In this document: in pieces, positions 56,351 through 64,000 of the stretch | How positions within the stretch are numbered: position 1 is the first letter of the stretch | Layout of the letters: each line of letters starts with the position of its first letter | From: Zetaproteobacteria bacterium CG_4_9_14_3_um_filter_49_83 | GTDB taxonomy: Bacteria > Pseudomonadota > Zetaproteobacteria > Mariprofundales > Mariprofundaceae | Assembly: GCA_002791545.1 (NCBI GenBank) | Contig: PFXG01000033.1 | Location: 1 to 64,000 of the forward strand | Direction: 5' to 3' | DNA: 64,000 bases | Position numbers and translations under genes: made by a program | Notes under the pieces: generated by a model | Databases searched by the model: none | Told to the model about the DNA's origin: nothing | What the model saw: the letters and a program-made list of their open reading frames with translations, nothing else

Positions 56351-57232
56351 ATGCAACCTTTAACTGAAGCCAACCTGACATGTTTGCCCCTGCTGCATAA
56401 AGGCAAGGTGCGCGACATCTACGAAATCGACGACAAACACATGCTGATTGTCACCACCGATCGCTTGTCTGCATTCGACGTAATTTTACCCACGCCGATC
56501 CCTCAGAAGGGTGCCACACTCAACGCCATTTCCAATTTCTGGTTCCATCAGTTAGCACACATTGTGCCCAACCATTTGTCTGATATGACATTGGAGCAGG
56601 CTATCCCCGACACCGCAGAACGTGAACGCGTCAAAAACCATGCCATCGTCGTAAAACGTCTGAAACCCGTACCCATCGAAGCGATTGTACGTGGTTATCT
56701 GATCGGCTCCGGCTGGAAAGAATATCAGGCCGCCGGCTCTGTCTGCGGCATTACTTTACCGTCAGGACTGCAACTGGCCGATCAACTGCCTGAAGCCATT
56801 TTCACACCCTCTACCAAGGCTGATATCGGTCAGCACGATGAGAACATCGATTTTTCCCGCATGTGCGACATCATCGGTGACGATCTGGCTGAACAGGTTC
56901 GCCGAACCAGCCTGCAATTGTACAGCGAGGCAGCAACATTTGCGCTGGCTAAGGGCATTATCATTGCCGACACCAAGTTTGAATTCGGCCTGGATGCAGA
57001 CGGCACACTGACACTGATGGATGAAGTGCTGACACCGGATTCCTCCCGCTTCTGGCCCGTCTCCGAATATCAGCCGGGTATCAGCCCGCCAAGTTTCGAC
57101 AAGCAGATTGTACGTGACTGGCTGGAAAGCCAGCCGTGGAATAAACAGGCTCCCGGCCCGGTTCTTCCGGACGCCATCAAAACCAAGGCATCCGAGAAAT
57201 ATCGCGAAGCACTGACCAAGTTGACCCACTGA
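56351..57232 (+). CDS. purC: phosphoribosylaminoimidazole-succinocarboxamide synthase
   Basis: 293 residues from the ATG at 56351, which has GGAG before it (longer frames begin at 56324 or 56336). The SAICAR synthetase motifs [34 protein letters not shown] and [15 protein letters not shown] are present, along with [17 protein letters not shown]. It acts in purine synthesis. This is the longer proteobacterial form. It couples to the antiporter gene by TGATG. Confidence 0.97.
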   Translation: MQPLTEANLTCLPLLHKGKVRDIYEIDDKHMLIVTTDRLSAFDVILPTPIPQKGATLNAISNFWFHQLAHIVPNHLSDMTLEQAIPDTAERERVKNHAIVVKRLKPVPIEAIVRGYLIGSGWKEYQAAGSVCGITLPSGLQLADQLPEAIFTPSTKADIGQHDENIDFSRMCDIIGDDLAEQVRRTSLQLYSEAATFALAKGIIIADTKFEFGLDADGTLTLMDEVLTPDSSRFWPVSEYQPGISPPSFDKQIVRDWLESQPWNKQAPGPVLPDAIKTKASEKYREALTKLTH

Positions 57233-58188
57233 TGTTATCCGCCTTTACCGCCATGATAGTCGGTATCGCCCTGCTCGTCTGGGGCGCTGATCGCTTCGTC
57301 GATGGCGCAGCCTCCATTGCCCGCAATTTGCGCGTTTCACCGATGATCATCGGCCTGACCATCGTCAGCCTGGGCACGTCATTGCCGGAAATGATCGTAT
57401 CTGCCATAGCCGCCATGGATGGCAACAACAATCTGGGTATCGGCAACGTGTTGGGCTCAAACATCGCCAATATCGGCTTGGTACTGGGTATCACGGCGCT
57501 GATTATACCGCTGAGCGTTCAATCGATGACCCTGCGCCGCGAAATGCCTGTGCTTTTACTGATCACCATGCTGGCTCTGTTACTGATGGCTGATGGCGAT
57601 TTAAACTTTTTCGACGGCGTTATTCTTTTTGTCGGCTCATTTTTGCTGGTTGCATGGATCACCCGTATCGGCCTGGCCGACCGTCATGACCCGCTGGTTG
57701 AAGAATTCACCGAATCCATTCCTGATGCCATGCCCATGGCCCGTTCCATTATGTGGTTTATTGTCGGTCTGCTGATTCTGATTGCCAGCTCGCGCATGGT
57801 TGTCTGGGGTGCAGTGGAAATAGCGCACTATTTCGGCGTCAGTGATCTGATCATCGGCCTGACCATTGTCGCCATCGGCACCAGCCTGCCGGAGCTTGTT
57901 GCCTCAATCACCGGCGCGCTGAAAAACGAAGCTGACCTGGCCATCGGCAATGTCATCGGCTCCAACATGTTCAACCTTTTAATCGTGCTTTCGATGCCCG
58001 GCCTGATCGCCCCCGGCACTTTCGAGGCACAAGCCCTGCTGCGCGATTTCCCGATCATGATTGCCTTCACCATTGCGCTGTTCGTTGTTTCCTTCGGACG
58101 TTCCGGCGGCCGCATCACCCGGGTCGAAGGCGGCTTGCTGACAAGCGGCTTTATCGCCTACCTGTATTTACTTTACCTGCAAGCCTGA
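57232..58188 (+). CDS. calcium/sodium antiporter (YrbG-like)
   Basis: 318 residues with about 10 TM segments and two inverted copies of the alpha-repeat: GTSLPEMIVSAIAAMDGNNNLGIGNVLGSNIANIGLVLGI and GTSLPELVASITGALKNEADLAIGNVIGSNMFNLLIVL. This is the Na+/Ca2+ exchanger family. The start overlaps the purC stop (TGATG), so the two are co-translated. Confidence 0.94.
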   Translation: MLSAFTAMIVGIALLVWGADRFVDGAASIARNLRVSPMIIGLTIVSLGTSLPEMIVSAIAAMDGNNNLGIGNVLGSNIANIGLVLGITALIIPLSVQSMTLRREMPVLLLITMLALLLMADGDLNFFDGVILFVGSFLLVAWITRIGLADRHDPLVEEFTESIPDAMPMARSIMWFIVGLLILIASSRMVVWGAVEIAHYFGVSDLIIGLTIVAIGTSLPELVASITGALKNEADLAIGNVIGSNMFNLLIVLSMPGLIAPGTFEAQALLRDFPIMIAFTIALFVVSFGRSGGRITRVEGGLLTSGFIAYLYLLYLQA

Positions 58189-58467
58189 TTTTTCAGTCGT
58201 GGTTTCCATTTCTTCCCGTAAAAATCCGGCGTTACCCTCTGGTGTGGAATGGTGGCAATTTTCATCGGCAAATCTCCCGGATTATTCATAAGTTCTGTTG
58301 CGCCCTTGCTTGCCCCTTTGTCCGCAAAGAATTCTGAAGGTGGCGTCGTCATGAAGCAGCATCGGCTTGACGCGCATACAAGCTGCCCAACACCGGCGCT
58401 GCACCGGATGGTCAAATCCGTGGCCGGATGCTTCGGAATGCGCAGGAGATGTAGACGGCATCATTCA
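58189..58467. other. intergenic region without a supported gene
   Basis: 279 bp between the antiporter and the VbhA-like gene. Short open frames exist on both strands, but they lack clear ribosome sites and resemble nothing I know. A degraded gene is possible. No Fic domain motif (HxFx[D/E]GNGR) is visible. Confidence 0.4.
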
Positions 58468-58695
58468 TCATTGAGCCCCATACTTGAAAAGCAGGTATTG
58501 CTGATATTCCTCGACATGCATTTTCCCGAGGATATAGAGCTCATAATCGGCCATCTGAGTCTCATTCGGAACGGTTCCTTCAGATCGATGATGAGCCTCG
58601 ACCGTTGCCCGGCGACGCTTTGACTCGTCTGCATCTACGCTGTTTTCCCGTTCCATGGCAGCGTTCCGCCACTGATCTGCTGTTGTATATTTCAT
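58468..58695 (-). CDS. VbhA-like small antitoxin domain protein (tentative)
   Basis: 75 residues from the ATG at 58695. The middle resembles the antitoxin VbhA-type helix: SKRRRATVEAHHRSEGTVPNETQMADYELYILGKMHVEEYQQYLL, with the pattern EG-x2-P-x5-D-x3-Y-x2-GK. The inhibitory S/T-x3-E-G/N motif is not exact (the -4 position is His), and no Fic gene is next to it. It may be an orphan or another member of this small-domain superfamily. A GTG at 58701 is another possible start. Confidence 0.45.
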   Translation of the reverse strand: MKYTTADQWRNAAMERENSVDADESKRRRATVEAHHRSEGTVPNETQMADYELYILGKMHVEEYQQYLLFKYGAQ

Positions 58696-59003
58696 GCTCA
58701 CTCTATTGATTCACCTTCAGTGCGAATTTCGGACAGCGCAGTCAGGAGAGGGCAGTTCATGTAACTCAAATGCGCTTTCATTCGTCACCCTTCCCTCAAT
58801 CATTGACCACGCTGTAAAAGATGAACCTGCAAAGCATGGTCGACATCTGCAAGCAAAGGATATTGGATAAATAGCCGTCATCAAGGGTTACATTTGCACT
58901 GTATCTCCAGAATTTACCGTTCATTACGGCCTGTGATTTACGCGTGCGTACAGACGAATGGTCTGATCTGAGTAGTGTTCGGACTTTGAAGCAAGGGAGT
59001 CTT
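58696..59003. other. intergenic region without a supported gene
   Basis: About 308 bp between the VbhA-like gene and the small membrane protein. I see no tRNA, clear hairpin terminator or coding frame with a ribosome site. It should hold divergent promoters for the two flanking genes. Confidence 0.5.
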
Positions 59004-59237
59004 ATGAAAAAGTCCATGGCCGCAGGCCTGATACTCATTGTATTCGGCATTCAGGGAATGATTTTCGGCGGATTCAGCTATTTCGTGGATTGGCGCAATG
59101 CCACGGAAAAAGCAGTTTCCATATCGGAAAAAAACAGACACAAAGCCATCGTTCCGCTTATGGGTGGCGCCGCAGCGATAGCAGTCGGTAGCCTGCTTGT
59201 GTTTGTGCTTGCCAGGAAGAGAGAAGAGAACGACTGA
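59004..59237 (+). CDS. small two-TM membrane protein
   Basis: 77 residues with an AGGGAG site before the ATG. TM1 SMAAGLILIVFGIQGMIFGGF and TM2 AIVPLMGGAAAIAVGSLLVFVL flank a loop with VDWRNATEKAVSISEKNRHK. The layout is similar to DUF3185-type small membrane proteins, but the assignment is tentative. Function unknown. Confidence 0.6.
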   Translation: MKKSMAAGLILIVFGIQGMIFGGFSYFVDWRNATEKAVSISEKNRHKAIVPLMGGAAAIAVGSLLVFVLARKREEND

Positions 59238-59422
59238 AAGCTTATTGCTATCGGACATAGATTTTTTAATACCCGGACATGCGCATGCCAACCCGACGCT
59301 TGGCGCAATTATTGTCTCCGACGATCAGGTTACCGGAGAAGGTTTTCACAGAGGATCGGGAATTAAGTAAAGCATCTCCGGCACGCAGCTGATGCCGCCG
59401 TAGCGGCACCAGTGCCGGTTTT

Positions 59423-60187
59423 CTAAAACATCCCGGATATCGAGCGGATCAAACCGTGTTCAAGTTCAGGCTTGGCATCGTCAAATTTCAGGTTCACTTT
59501 CTCGGCCGTCGAGACAATGCGTGTGCGATAGCGTTTCCACTGTGATACCGATGAAGATTGCTGTTTGACTCTGGTTGCCGTGCCCTGCTGCATATCACTG
59601 TCCGTCTGCTGGTTGACGGTCACACCCTTGGCTGCCCGCTCGGATATTTGCAGGTCAGTAATCATGGTAAACACGACATCCTTCACTGCCGCATCCGCAA
59701 TAGTTCCAATCGCCGCACCAAGCAAGCCGAAGCCGCCGTAACCGGACATACTTTGGTTATTACTAACTGCCGCTGCGGCCAGACCTATCGCTGCACCATC
59801 CAGTGCTCCGCCATAGCCTCCGGCCAGAGCAGCCTGTGCCGCTGAAGGGTCCATTTTCCCGATCTGCAACACTGATGCCTGTAGCATGTAATGCGCCTTA
59901 TTCGGATTGTTGACGATGCGATAACCATGCGAACTGATCGCCGCACCGATACTTTCGTCCAGATGCAGTTGCTTATCCGATGTATTGCGAATCTGCACAT
60001 ACACTGACTGCAATTCCGGTGCCACCGGATCAAGAAATACCGTTGCACTCATTTTTGTTTGCACATCCAGGTCTCGCTTGGATATAGCCATCTGTGTGGC
60101 GGCGCAACCGCTGAACACCGCCAGCATCGCCCCCGCTGCCAGAATTTTTATCGCTGCTCTGAGCGTATTAGATGTTGTTTGATTCAT
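59423..60187 (-). CDS. TraT-like complement resistance/surface exclusion lipoprotein
   Basis: 254 residues with a lipobox FSGCAATQ in the signal sequence (MNQTTSNTLRAAIKILAAGAMLAVFSGC). The body matches TraT: AISKRDLDVQTKMSATVFLDPVAPELQSVYVQIRNTSDKQL, Gly/Ala-rich GGYGGALDGAAIGLAAAAVSNNQSMSGYGGFGLLGAAIGTIADA, and YRTRIVSTAEKVNLKFDDAKPEL at the end. TraT is an outer-membrane lipoprotein of F-like plasmids for surface exclusion; chromosomal homologues are known. A strong AAGGAGAGG site precedes the ATG at 60187. No tra genes are near. Confidence 0.85.
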   Translation of the reverse strand: MNQTTSNTLRAAIKILAAGAMLAVFSGCAATQMAISKRDLDVQTKMSATVFLDPVAPELQSVYVQIRNTSDKQLHLDESIGAAISSHGYRIVNNPNKAHYMLQASVLQIGKMDPSAAQAALAGGYGGALDGAAIGLAAAAVSNNQSMSGYGGFGLLGAAIGTIADAAVKDVVFTMITDLQISERAAKGVTVNQQTDSDMQQGTATRVKQQSSSVSQWKRYRTRIVSTAEKVNLKFDDAKPELEHGLIRSISGMF

Positions 60188-60425
60188 TGACCTCTCCTTA
60201 CAGGGAATTCCCTCTGTTGTAATGAAAGGCAACGATAGACAGGCGCAAGCCCTGCGCAGGCTTCACAAGTTTGTGTAGCTGATGGGATAAAGCTCTTACG
60301 AACCAACCACATGCAATAAAAGATGCAAGGCATCAACTCCCCTGAGTATGCTTCCACAGCAAGAGCAGTGATTTATCCCATTGACGAACAATTAGCTCTG
60401 ATTGAAGGGAGGGAAAGCCTGGGGC

Positions 60426-60626
60426 TTAGGGTTTGGGTTTTACAAGCGACAGATGCGCAACGGCTTCCTGCTTGCGCAATCTCAGAATTTCCAAATCTTC
60501 GAGTATTCCGTCTATACCCGCATGAATATCTGGATTAGTCGGATCACTGTGTTTGTCGATGATGTTCTGAATCTGCTGATTGAGACCGCCTTCAATGACG
60601 CGTAATGACCGTTTTGAATCACTCAT
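60426..60626 (-). CDS. small hypothetical protein at the edge of the CRISPR array
   Basis: 66 residues (MSDSKRSLRVIEGGLNQQIQNIIDKHSDPT...) with an AAGG site 7 bp before the ATG. Mostly helical and charged. I do not recognise it. It ends in LVKPKP. Position next to the array could be chance. Confidence 0.45.
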   Translation of the reverse strand: MSDSKRSLRVIEGGLNQQIQNIIDKHSDPTNPDIHAGIDGILEDLEILRLRKQEAVAHLSLVKPKP

Positions 60627-60675
60627 ACGGTGACCTTATCACATAAGATGAGAAAAAATAAACATTAAGAACCTC

Positions 60676-60830
60676 GTTTCACCGCCTGACCCATCCGGCG
60701 TAGCCGGGTTGGAACGTCCGGAGCAAAGCGGCGACGGCCCCGAAGGGGAGCAAGCTCCAGAGGTTGCCAACGGCAAGCCCTGGAGTGCGATAGTCCAAAA
60801 ACAACGAATAACGGCTGATCTCACTGTGAC
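60676..60830 (-). repeat. CRISPR repeat copy interrupted by a 121-bp insertion
   Basis: The left 14 bases (GTTTCACCGCCTGA) and right 20 bases (ACGGCTGATCTCACTGTGAC) match the repeat, separated by 60690-60810. The insert begins CCCATCCGGCGTAGCCGG and ends GAATA, and contains the inverted repeats CCGGC/GCCGG and CCCC-GAA-GGGG. It sits in the loop of the repeat's CAGCC/GGCTG hairpin. Confidence 0.8.
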
Positions 60831-60863
60831 GGGAACAACGCTCCAAGCTTCTTCACTGTCGGC

Positions 60864-60976
60864 GTTTCAACAACCTGACCAATCCGGCGTAGCCGGGTTG
60901 GAACGTCCGGAGCAAAGCGACGGCGGCCCCGAAGGGGTGAGGCCGCAGGCCGAATAACCGCTGATCTCACTGTGAC
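60864..60976 (-). repeat. CRISPR repeat copy interrupted by a 78-bp insertion
   Basis: GTTTCAACAACCTGA (60864-60878) and ACCGCTGATCTCACTGTGAC (60957-60976) flank an insert at 60879-60956. The insert shares about its first 60 bases with the one at 60690 and the last GAATA, but lacks the middle 40 or so bases. A 33-bp spacer separates the two interrupted copies. Confidence 0.8.
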
Positions 60977-62439
60977 ATCTGGGATGCCCGTCGGTGAATC
61001 CATCACAATTAAGTTTCAACAGCCTGAACGGCTGATCTCACTGTGACTTACTTTGCCACATTTTGAAATTGGTGGTATCTATCGTTTCAACAGCCTGAAC
61101 GGCTGATCTCACTGTGACTTTATATGCAAAAGTTCGGTGGCGAATATTTCGCGTTTCAACAGCCTGAACGGCTGATCTCACTGTGACCAAAGGGCTAGGC
61201 CTGTAAAACCGAAAAACTGAAAAGTTTCAACAGCCTGAACGGCTGATCTCACTGTGACCCGGCGATCGCAAAATCAGGGCCAATACTCTCGATGGTTTCA
61301 ACAGCCTGAACGGCTGATCTCACTGTGACTGTTGTCCCTGCAGTTGCAACAGTATCAGCTACTGTGTTTCAACAGCCTGAACGGCTGATCTCACTGTGAC
61401 GTACCACGCTGCGGATGAAATACGTGAAGCGTATGCGGTTTCAACAGCCTGAACGGCTGATCTCACTGTGACCAACGTTGCGAGATCGGTGGCGTATCGA
61501 TGTTGTTTCAACAGCCTGAACGGCTGATCTCACTGTGACTTAAGGCAGACGCTGACTGGCAGCTGATCTTTCGTTTCAACAGCCTGAACGGCTGATCTCA
61601 CTGTGACTGTCCCTGCAGTTGCAACAGTAGCTGCTATTGTGTTTCAACAGCCTGAACGGCTGATCTCACTGTGACTGACCAGAGAAGAAGAAATATGGAT
61701 GGCGGATGGGTTTCAACAGCCTGAACGGCTGATCTCACTGTGACGGCGGATGATTGGCTGCCAGTCAGCCACTAATATAGTTTCAACAGCCTGAACGGCT
61801 GATCTCACTGTGACATCTGGGCCGTGTTCCGCAGGGGCACAATGATAGGTTTCAACAGCCTGAACGGCTGATCTCACTGTGACCTCGTGCAGTTGGATAA
61901 GCGCGACCCTCGCGCGTTAAGTTTCAACAGCCTGAACGGCTGATCTCACTGTGACAGTGGTGCTCTTATCAACAACCAAATCATTGGTGTTTCAACAGCC
62001 TGAACGGCTGATCTCACTGTGACTACTCAGAGCTTATAAGCCACCTGAGCCTATATATGTTTCAACAGCCTGAACGGCTGATCTCACTGTGACGAATATT
62101 GCGCTGATTATTTCGCGCGACGCGAAGTGTTTCAACAGCCTGAACGGCTGATCTCACTGTGACAATCTGCGTTCGCAAATAGTAAAAACATTATCTAAGT
62201 TTCAACAGCCTGAACGGCTGATCTCACTGTGACCCAATGTTTGAAAGTCGCGGAGGCTGCTAAGAAGAGTTTCAACAGCCTGAACGGCTGATCTCACTGT
62301 GACCGTTCAGTGAGGGCTGTAAGAAGATTTACTTTGGTTTCAACAGCCTGAACGGCTGATCTCACTGTGACAGGAGTTTCGCGCTGATTACTTCGCACGC
62401 AATGGTTTCAACAGCCTGAACGGCTGATCTCACTGTGAC

Positions 62440-62656
62440 AGTACCCCTGAAACAATGAGACTTTCCACTATGTTACACCCTGCATTTGGCGCTCCACAGC
62501 TTATCCACAACCCTGCCTGTAAAAAACGGCCTTCACAAGCGGTGAAAACAGCCGCAAAGCCTTGTGCCGCAACGCCTGGCGGCGCTACGGCAGTTTTGAA
62601 CAGCGCTGATTTTTGCCAAACCCTTGTGCTGCAATACTTTGCGGATGATTGCTCCA
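62440..62656 (-). promoter_or_regulatory. putative CRISPR leader
   Basis: 217 bp between the cas2 stop and the first (newest) repeat, without a supported gene. It is placed as a leader for minus-strand transcription. No strong promoter is evident; a TAACAT near 62472 could be a -10 element. Confidence 0.5.
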
Positions 62657-62935
62657 TCAGATGATCACCACAGCAGGAAACGCCGCCAGCGGCGCATCGT
62701 CAATCCGTCTTGAGGCCTTGCGACAATCCAGACACAAGCGGTAAAAGCGCAATTCTGTTTCGCCATCGAGGAGTTTTTTCAGCCGCTGGCGCAATTGCTC
62801 CAGCTTCGCCGGACCGATCATGATTTCAAACACCGAGCCCTGCACCCGCCAGCCATGCTTCAGCAACTCTTTACCCACCCGGGTACGAACCTTGTTATCC
62901 TCAATGTCAAAACAGACCAGATAGACCGCTTTCAT
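62657..62935 (-). CDS. cas2: CRISPR-associated endoribonuclease Cas2
   Basis: 92 residues starting MKAVYLVCFDIEDNKVRTRVGKELLKHGWRVQGSVFEIMIGP. The strand-1 Asp (FDI) is the family's metal residue. Its ATG overlaps the cas1 stop (ATGA). Together with Cas1 it forms the integration complex. An in-frame ATG upstream at 63028 lies inside cas1 and is unlikely. Confidence 0.95.
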   Translation of the reverse strand: MKAVYLVCFDIEDNKVRTRVGKELLKHGWRVQGSVFEIMIGPAKLEQLRQRLKKLLDGETELRFYRLCLDCRKASRRIDDAPLAAFPAVVII

Positions 62936-63921
62936 CGCATACGCCAGGCGTGAAAGCCGTGACTCTTGCCGTGAATGGCCACCCGCAAGGCCAGATTCTG
63001 CTGATGGATATGTTCCAGAATCGAACATGCTTCCTTGCCACCGCGTTCTGTGAGCGGCGCCAGCAGTGCTTCAGCAATGGCTGCACAATAGAGCCTGCGC
63101 GCCGGAGCACTCATGATGCATCCGGCATCGGCATCAATCTGAAAATCATCGGGATTCAGGCGATGGCCTTGCAGCATCTTCAGCGCTTCACGCTCGACAA
63201 TATGACGAAATGGCTCCATCAGATCGGATGCCAATGCGGCATGTGCCCCGTGTGACTGGTGATAAAAACCTTTGACCGGCAACAGACCATCGACCCGCAG
63301 CAATGAATCGACGTGCGCATACAACAGGGTGTAGCCGAACGACAACAGGGCATTGAACGGATCGGTTGGCGGCCGCCGCTTGCGGCCATCAAAACCATAA
63401 ACTTCGGGAACCAGTTGCTTCAACACGGAAAAAAAGGTCTTGCTGGCATGGCCCTCGATGCCGTTTAACGACTCGCGGTTTGCCACTTCCGTCAATTTGC
63501 GAATTGCATTATCGAATACAGGTTTCCACATGCTTTCATCTACAGTTTGTCGCCTGCGCAGCATTTCACCCATATGCCGGATACGCGATTCCACCACAGT
63601 TTTTGCGGCGGCCAATGCCCACGCCTCATCATTAAAACATTGCTGTTGCCTGAGCCACAGCTCGGATGCATCCGCGCCATTTTTCGCTGTACTGACAACG
63701 CCGAGATATTTACCGCCACCGGTAGCCATGTGCACAGGCACACCGTGGCTCAATGCCTCATGCATGGCCGGTGTGGTCACCTGATGTCGACCAAAGAGAA
63801 CCACGGCATCCAGATGCTCCCACGGCACCTCGTGCAAGCGCTCATCATCACGTTCGATGCAAAGCCGTCCGGCGCGACTGAACACCAGCGCCGGTTCACC
63901 GCAAAAGATGAGCAGGCGCAT
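62932..63921 (-). CDS. cas1: CRISPR-associated integrase Cas1 (frame open to window edge)
   Basis: 329 residues from the ATG at 63921. Metal residues are E156 (GIEGHASK), H221 (GFYHQSHGAH) and D233/E236 (ASDLMEPFR). The N-terminal beta region LHEVPWEHLDAVVLFGRHQVTTPAMHEALSHGVPVHMATGGGKYLG matches Cas1. An AGGAG lies 3 bp before the ATG, yet the frame stays open upstream for at least 26 codons to base 64000 (rich in Gln, Thr, Glu and Pro), so a larger fusion such as RT-Cas1 or Cas4-Cas1 cannot be excluded. No interference genes are seen. Confidence 0.95.
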   Translation of the reverse strand: MRLLIFCGEPALVFSRAGRLCIERDDERLHEVPWEHLDAVVLFGRHQVTTPAMHEALSHGVPVHMATGGGKYLGVVSTAKNGADASELWLRQQQCFNDEAWALAAAKTVVESRIRHMGEMLRRRQTVDESMWKPVFDNAIRKLTEVANRESLNGIEGHASKTFFSVLKQLVPEVYGFDGRKRRPPTDPFNALLSFGYTLLYAHVDSLLRVDGLLPVKGFYHQSHGAHAALASDLMEPFRHIVEREALKMLQGHRLNPDDFQIDADAGCIMSAPARRLYCAAIAEALLAPLTERGGKEACSILEHIHQQNLALRVAIHGKSHGFHAWRMR

Positions 63922-64000
63922 CTGCTCCTGCCACGGCGCAAGATGAACCGGCGCTTCGCCGCGTAATTGTGTTTCCTGTGGTGTTTCCTGCGCTGTTTCA

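Larger units (their letters stand above)
60676..62439 (-). CRISPR. CRISPR array, 21 intact repeats plus 2 interrupted ones
   Basis: The plus-strand repeat is 35 nt, beginning GTTTCAACAGCC and ending TCTCACTGTGAC, with the dyad CAGCC...GGCTG. Intact copies start at 61013, 61084, 61153, 61224, 61295, 61366, 61438, 61505, 61573, 61641, 61710, 61780, 61849, 61921, 61989, 62059, 62129, 62199, 62269, 62337 and 62405. Spacers are 32-37 nt. Read on the minus strand the repeat ends GTTGAAAC, the usual crRNA 5' handle, so the array is probably transcribed leftward from a leader next to cas2, with the degenerate interrupted copies at the old end. The intact repeats look identical. Confidence 0.97.

Noticed and set aside
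58189-58467. Fic gene remnant downstream of the VbhA-like gene
   Set aside because: I looked for HxFx[D/E]GNGR in the minus-strand frames and did not find it.
60426-60626. Annotating the small gene next to the array as a Cas protein
   Set aside because: No Cas motif is visible; it is listed only as hypothetical.
60709-60957. ORF across the interrupted CRISPR repeats
   Set aside because: It runs through repeat and insert sequence; the apparent protein repeats come from the inserted element and array periodicity.
62430-62664. ORFs in the leader region between the array and cas2
   Set aside because: They lack ribosome sites and extend into the array repeat or cas2.

Overview
The window is chromosomal DNA from a Gram-negative bacterium, most likely a member of the Pseudomonadota. 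Evidence is the LapD/LapG pair, a Wza-like outer-membrane exporter, an outer-membrane beta-barrel protein, a TraT-type lipoprotein, a proteobacterial-type 6S RNA and the order tig-clpP-clpX-lon-hupB. The genes show no consistent codon skew by eye, and the genus cannot be fixed from sequence alone. A fused ispDF gene is a less common trait that may help placement; Zetaproteobacteria or a deep gammaproteobacterium are possibilities I cannot prove.

Layout. 1-13 kb holds housekeeping and membrane genes: a DUF3365 haem-type sensor, DUF502, carA, nhaA, a nitrobindin-like beta-barrel, ftsEX, a zinc-ribbon/DUF3426 protein, ispDF, a CcsA-like protein, a CNNM/CBS transporter, a type-4 uracil-DNA glycosylase and fbp. 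13-15.8 kb holds a lapG-lapD pair for c-di-GMP control of a surface adhesin; no adhesin gene is in view. 16-36 kb is a large exopolysaccharide locus of the Wzx/Wzy type: two O-antigen-ligase/polymerase proteins, a tyrosine autokinase, an export protein, a beta-barrel protein, an Alg13/Alg14-like pair, several glycosyltransferases, an FkbM methyltransferase, a flippase, UDP-glucose dehydrogenase, a PhoX-like protein, an EEP-family phosphatase and the initiating sugar-1-phosphate transferase.

36.4-45.9 kb is the most interesting part: a lasso-peptide-type RiPP cluster. It contains a PqqD/RRE protein (B1), a B2 cysteine protease, an asparagine-synthetase-like cyclase (C), an ABC exporter (D), an HPr-kinase-like tailoring kinase, a PF14907-type nucleotidyltransferase, an ATP-grasp protein and a YkgJ-type cysteine-cluster protein. 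Between the cyclase and the nucleotidyltransferase, on the opposite strand, I found three short tandem paralogous ORFs of 51-52 codons. Each has a strong ribosome binding site, a W-x-K-P-x-L-x-I-L-x5-T leader motif and a highly basic C-terminal segment ending in Val-Gly-Ser. They are the likely precursors. Their cores lack Asp/Glu at positions 7-9 when counted by the usual Thr(-2) rule, but all keep a Glu at position 12, so the ring would be unusual or cleavage would be shifted.

46-58 kb returns to housekeeping: tRNA-Asp, tRNA-Val, hupB, lon, clpX, clpP, tig, tRNA-Leu, radC, alr, fumC, a 6S RNA on the minus strand, purC and a Ca/Na antiporter. 58-60.6 kb holds small accessory genes and a TraT-like lipoprotein. 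60.7-64 kb is a CRISPR array (21 intact 35-nt repeats plus two older repeats interrupted at the same point by related GC-rich structured insertions), followed by cas2 and cas1. The cas1 reading frame stays open to the window edge, so Cas1 may be the C-terminal part of a larger fusion.
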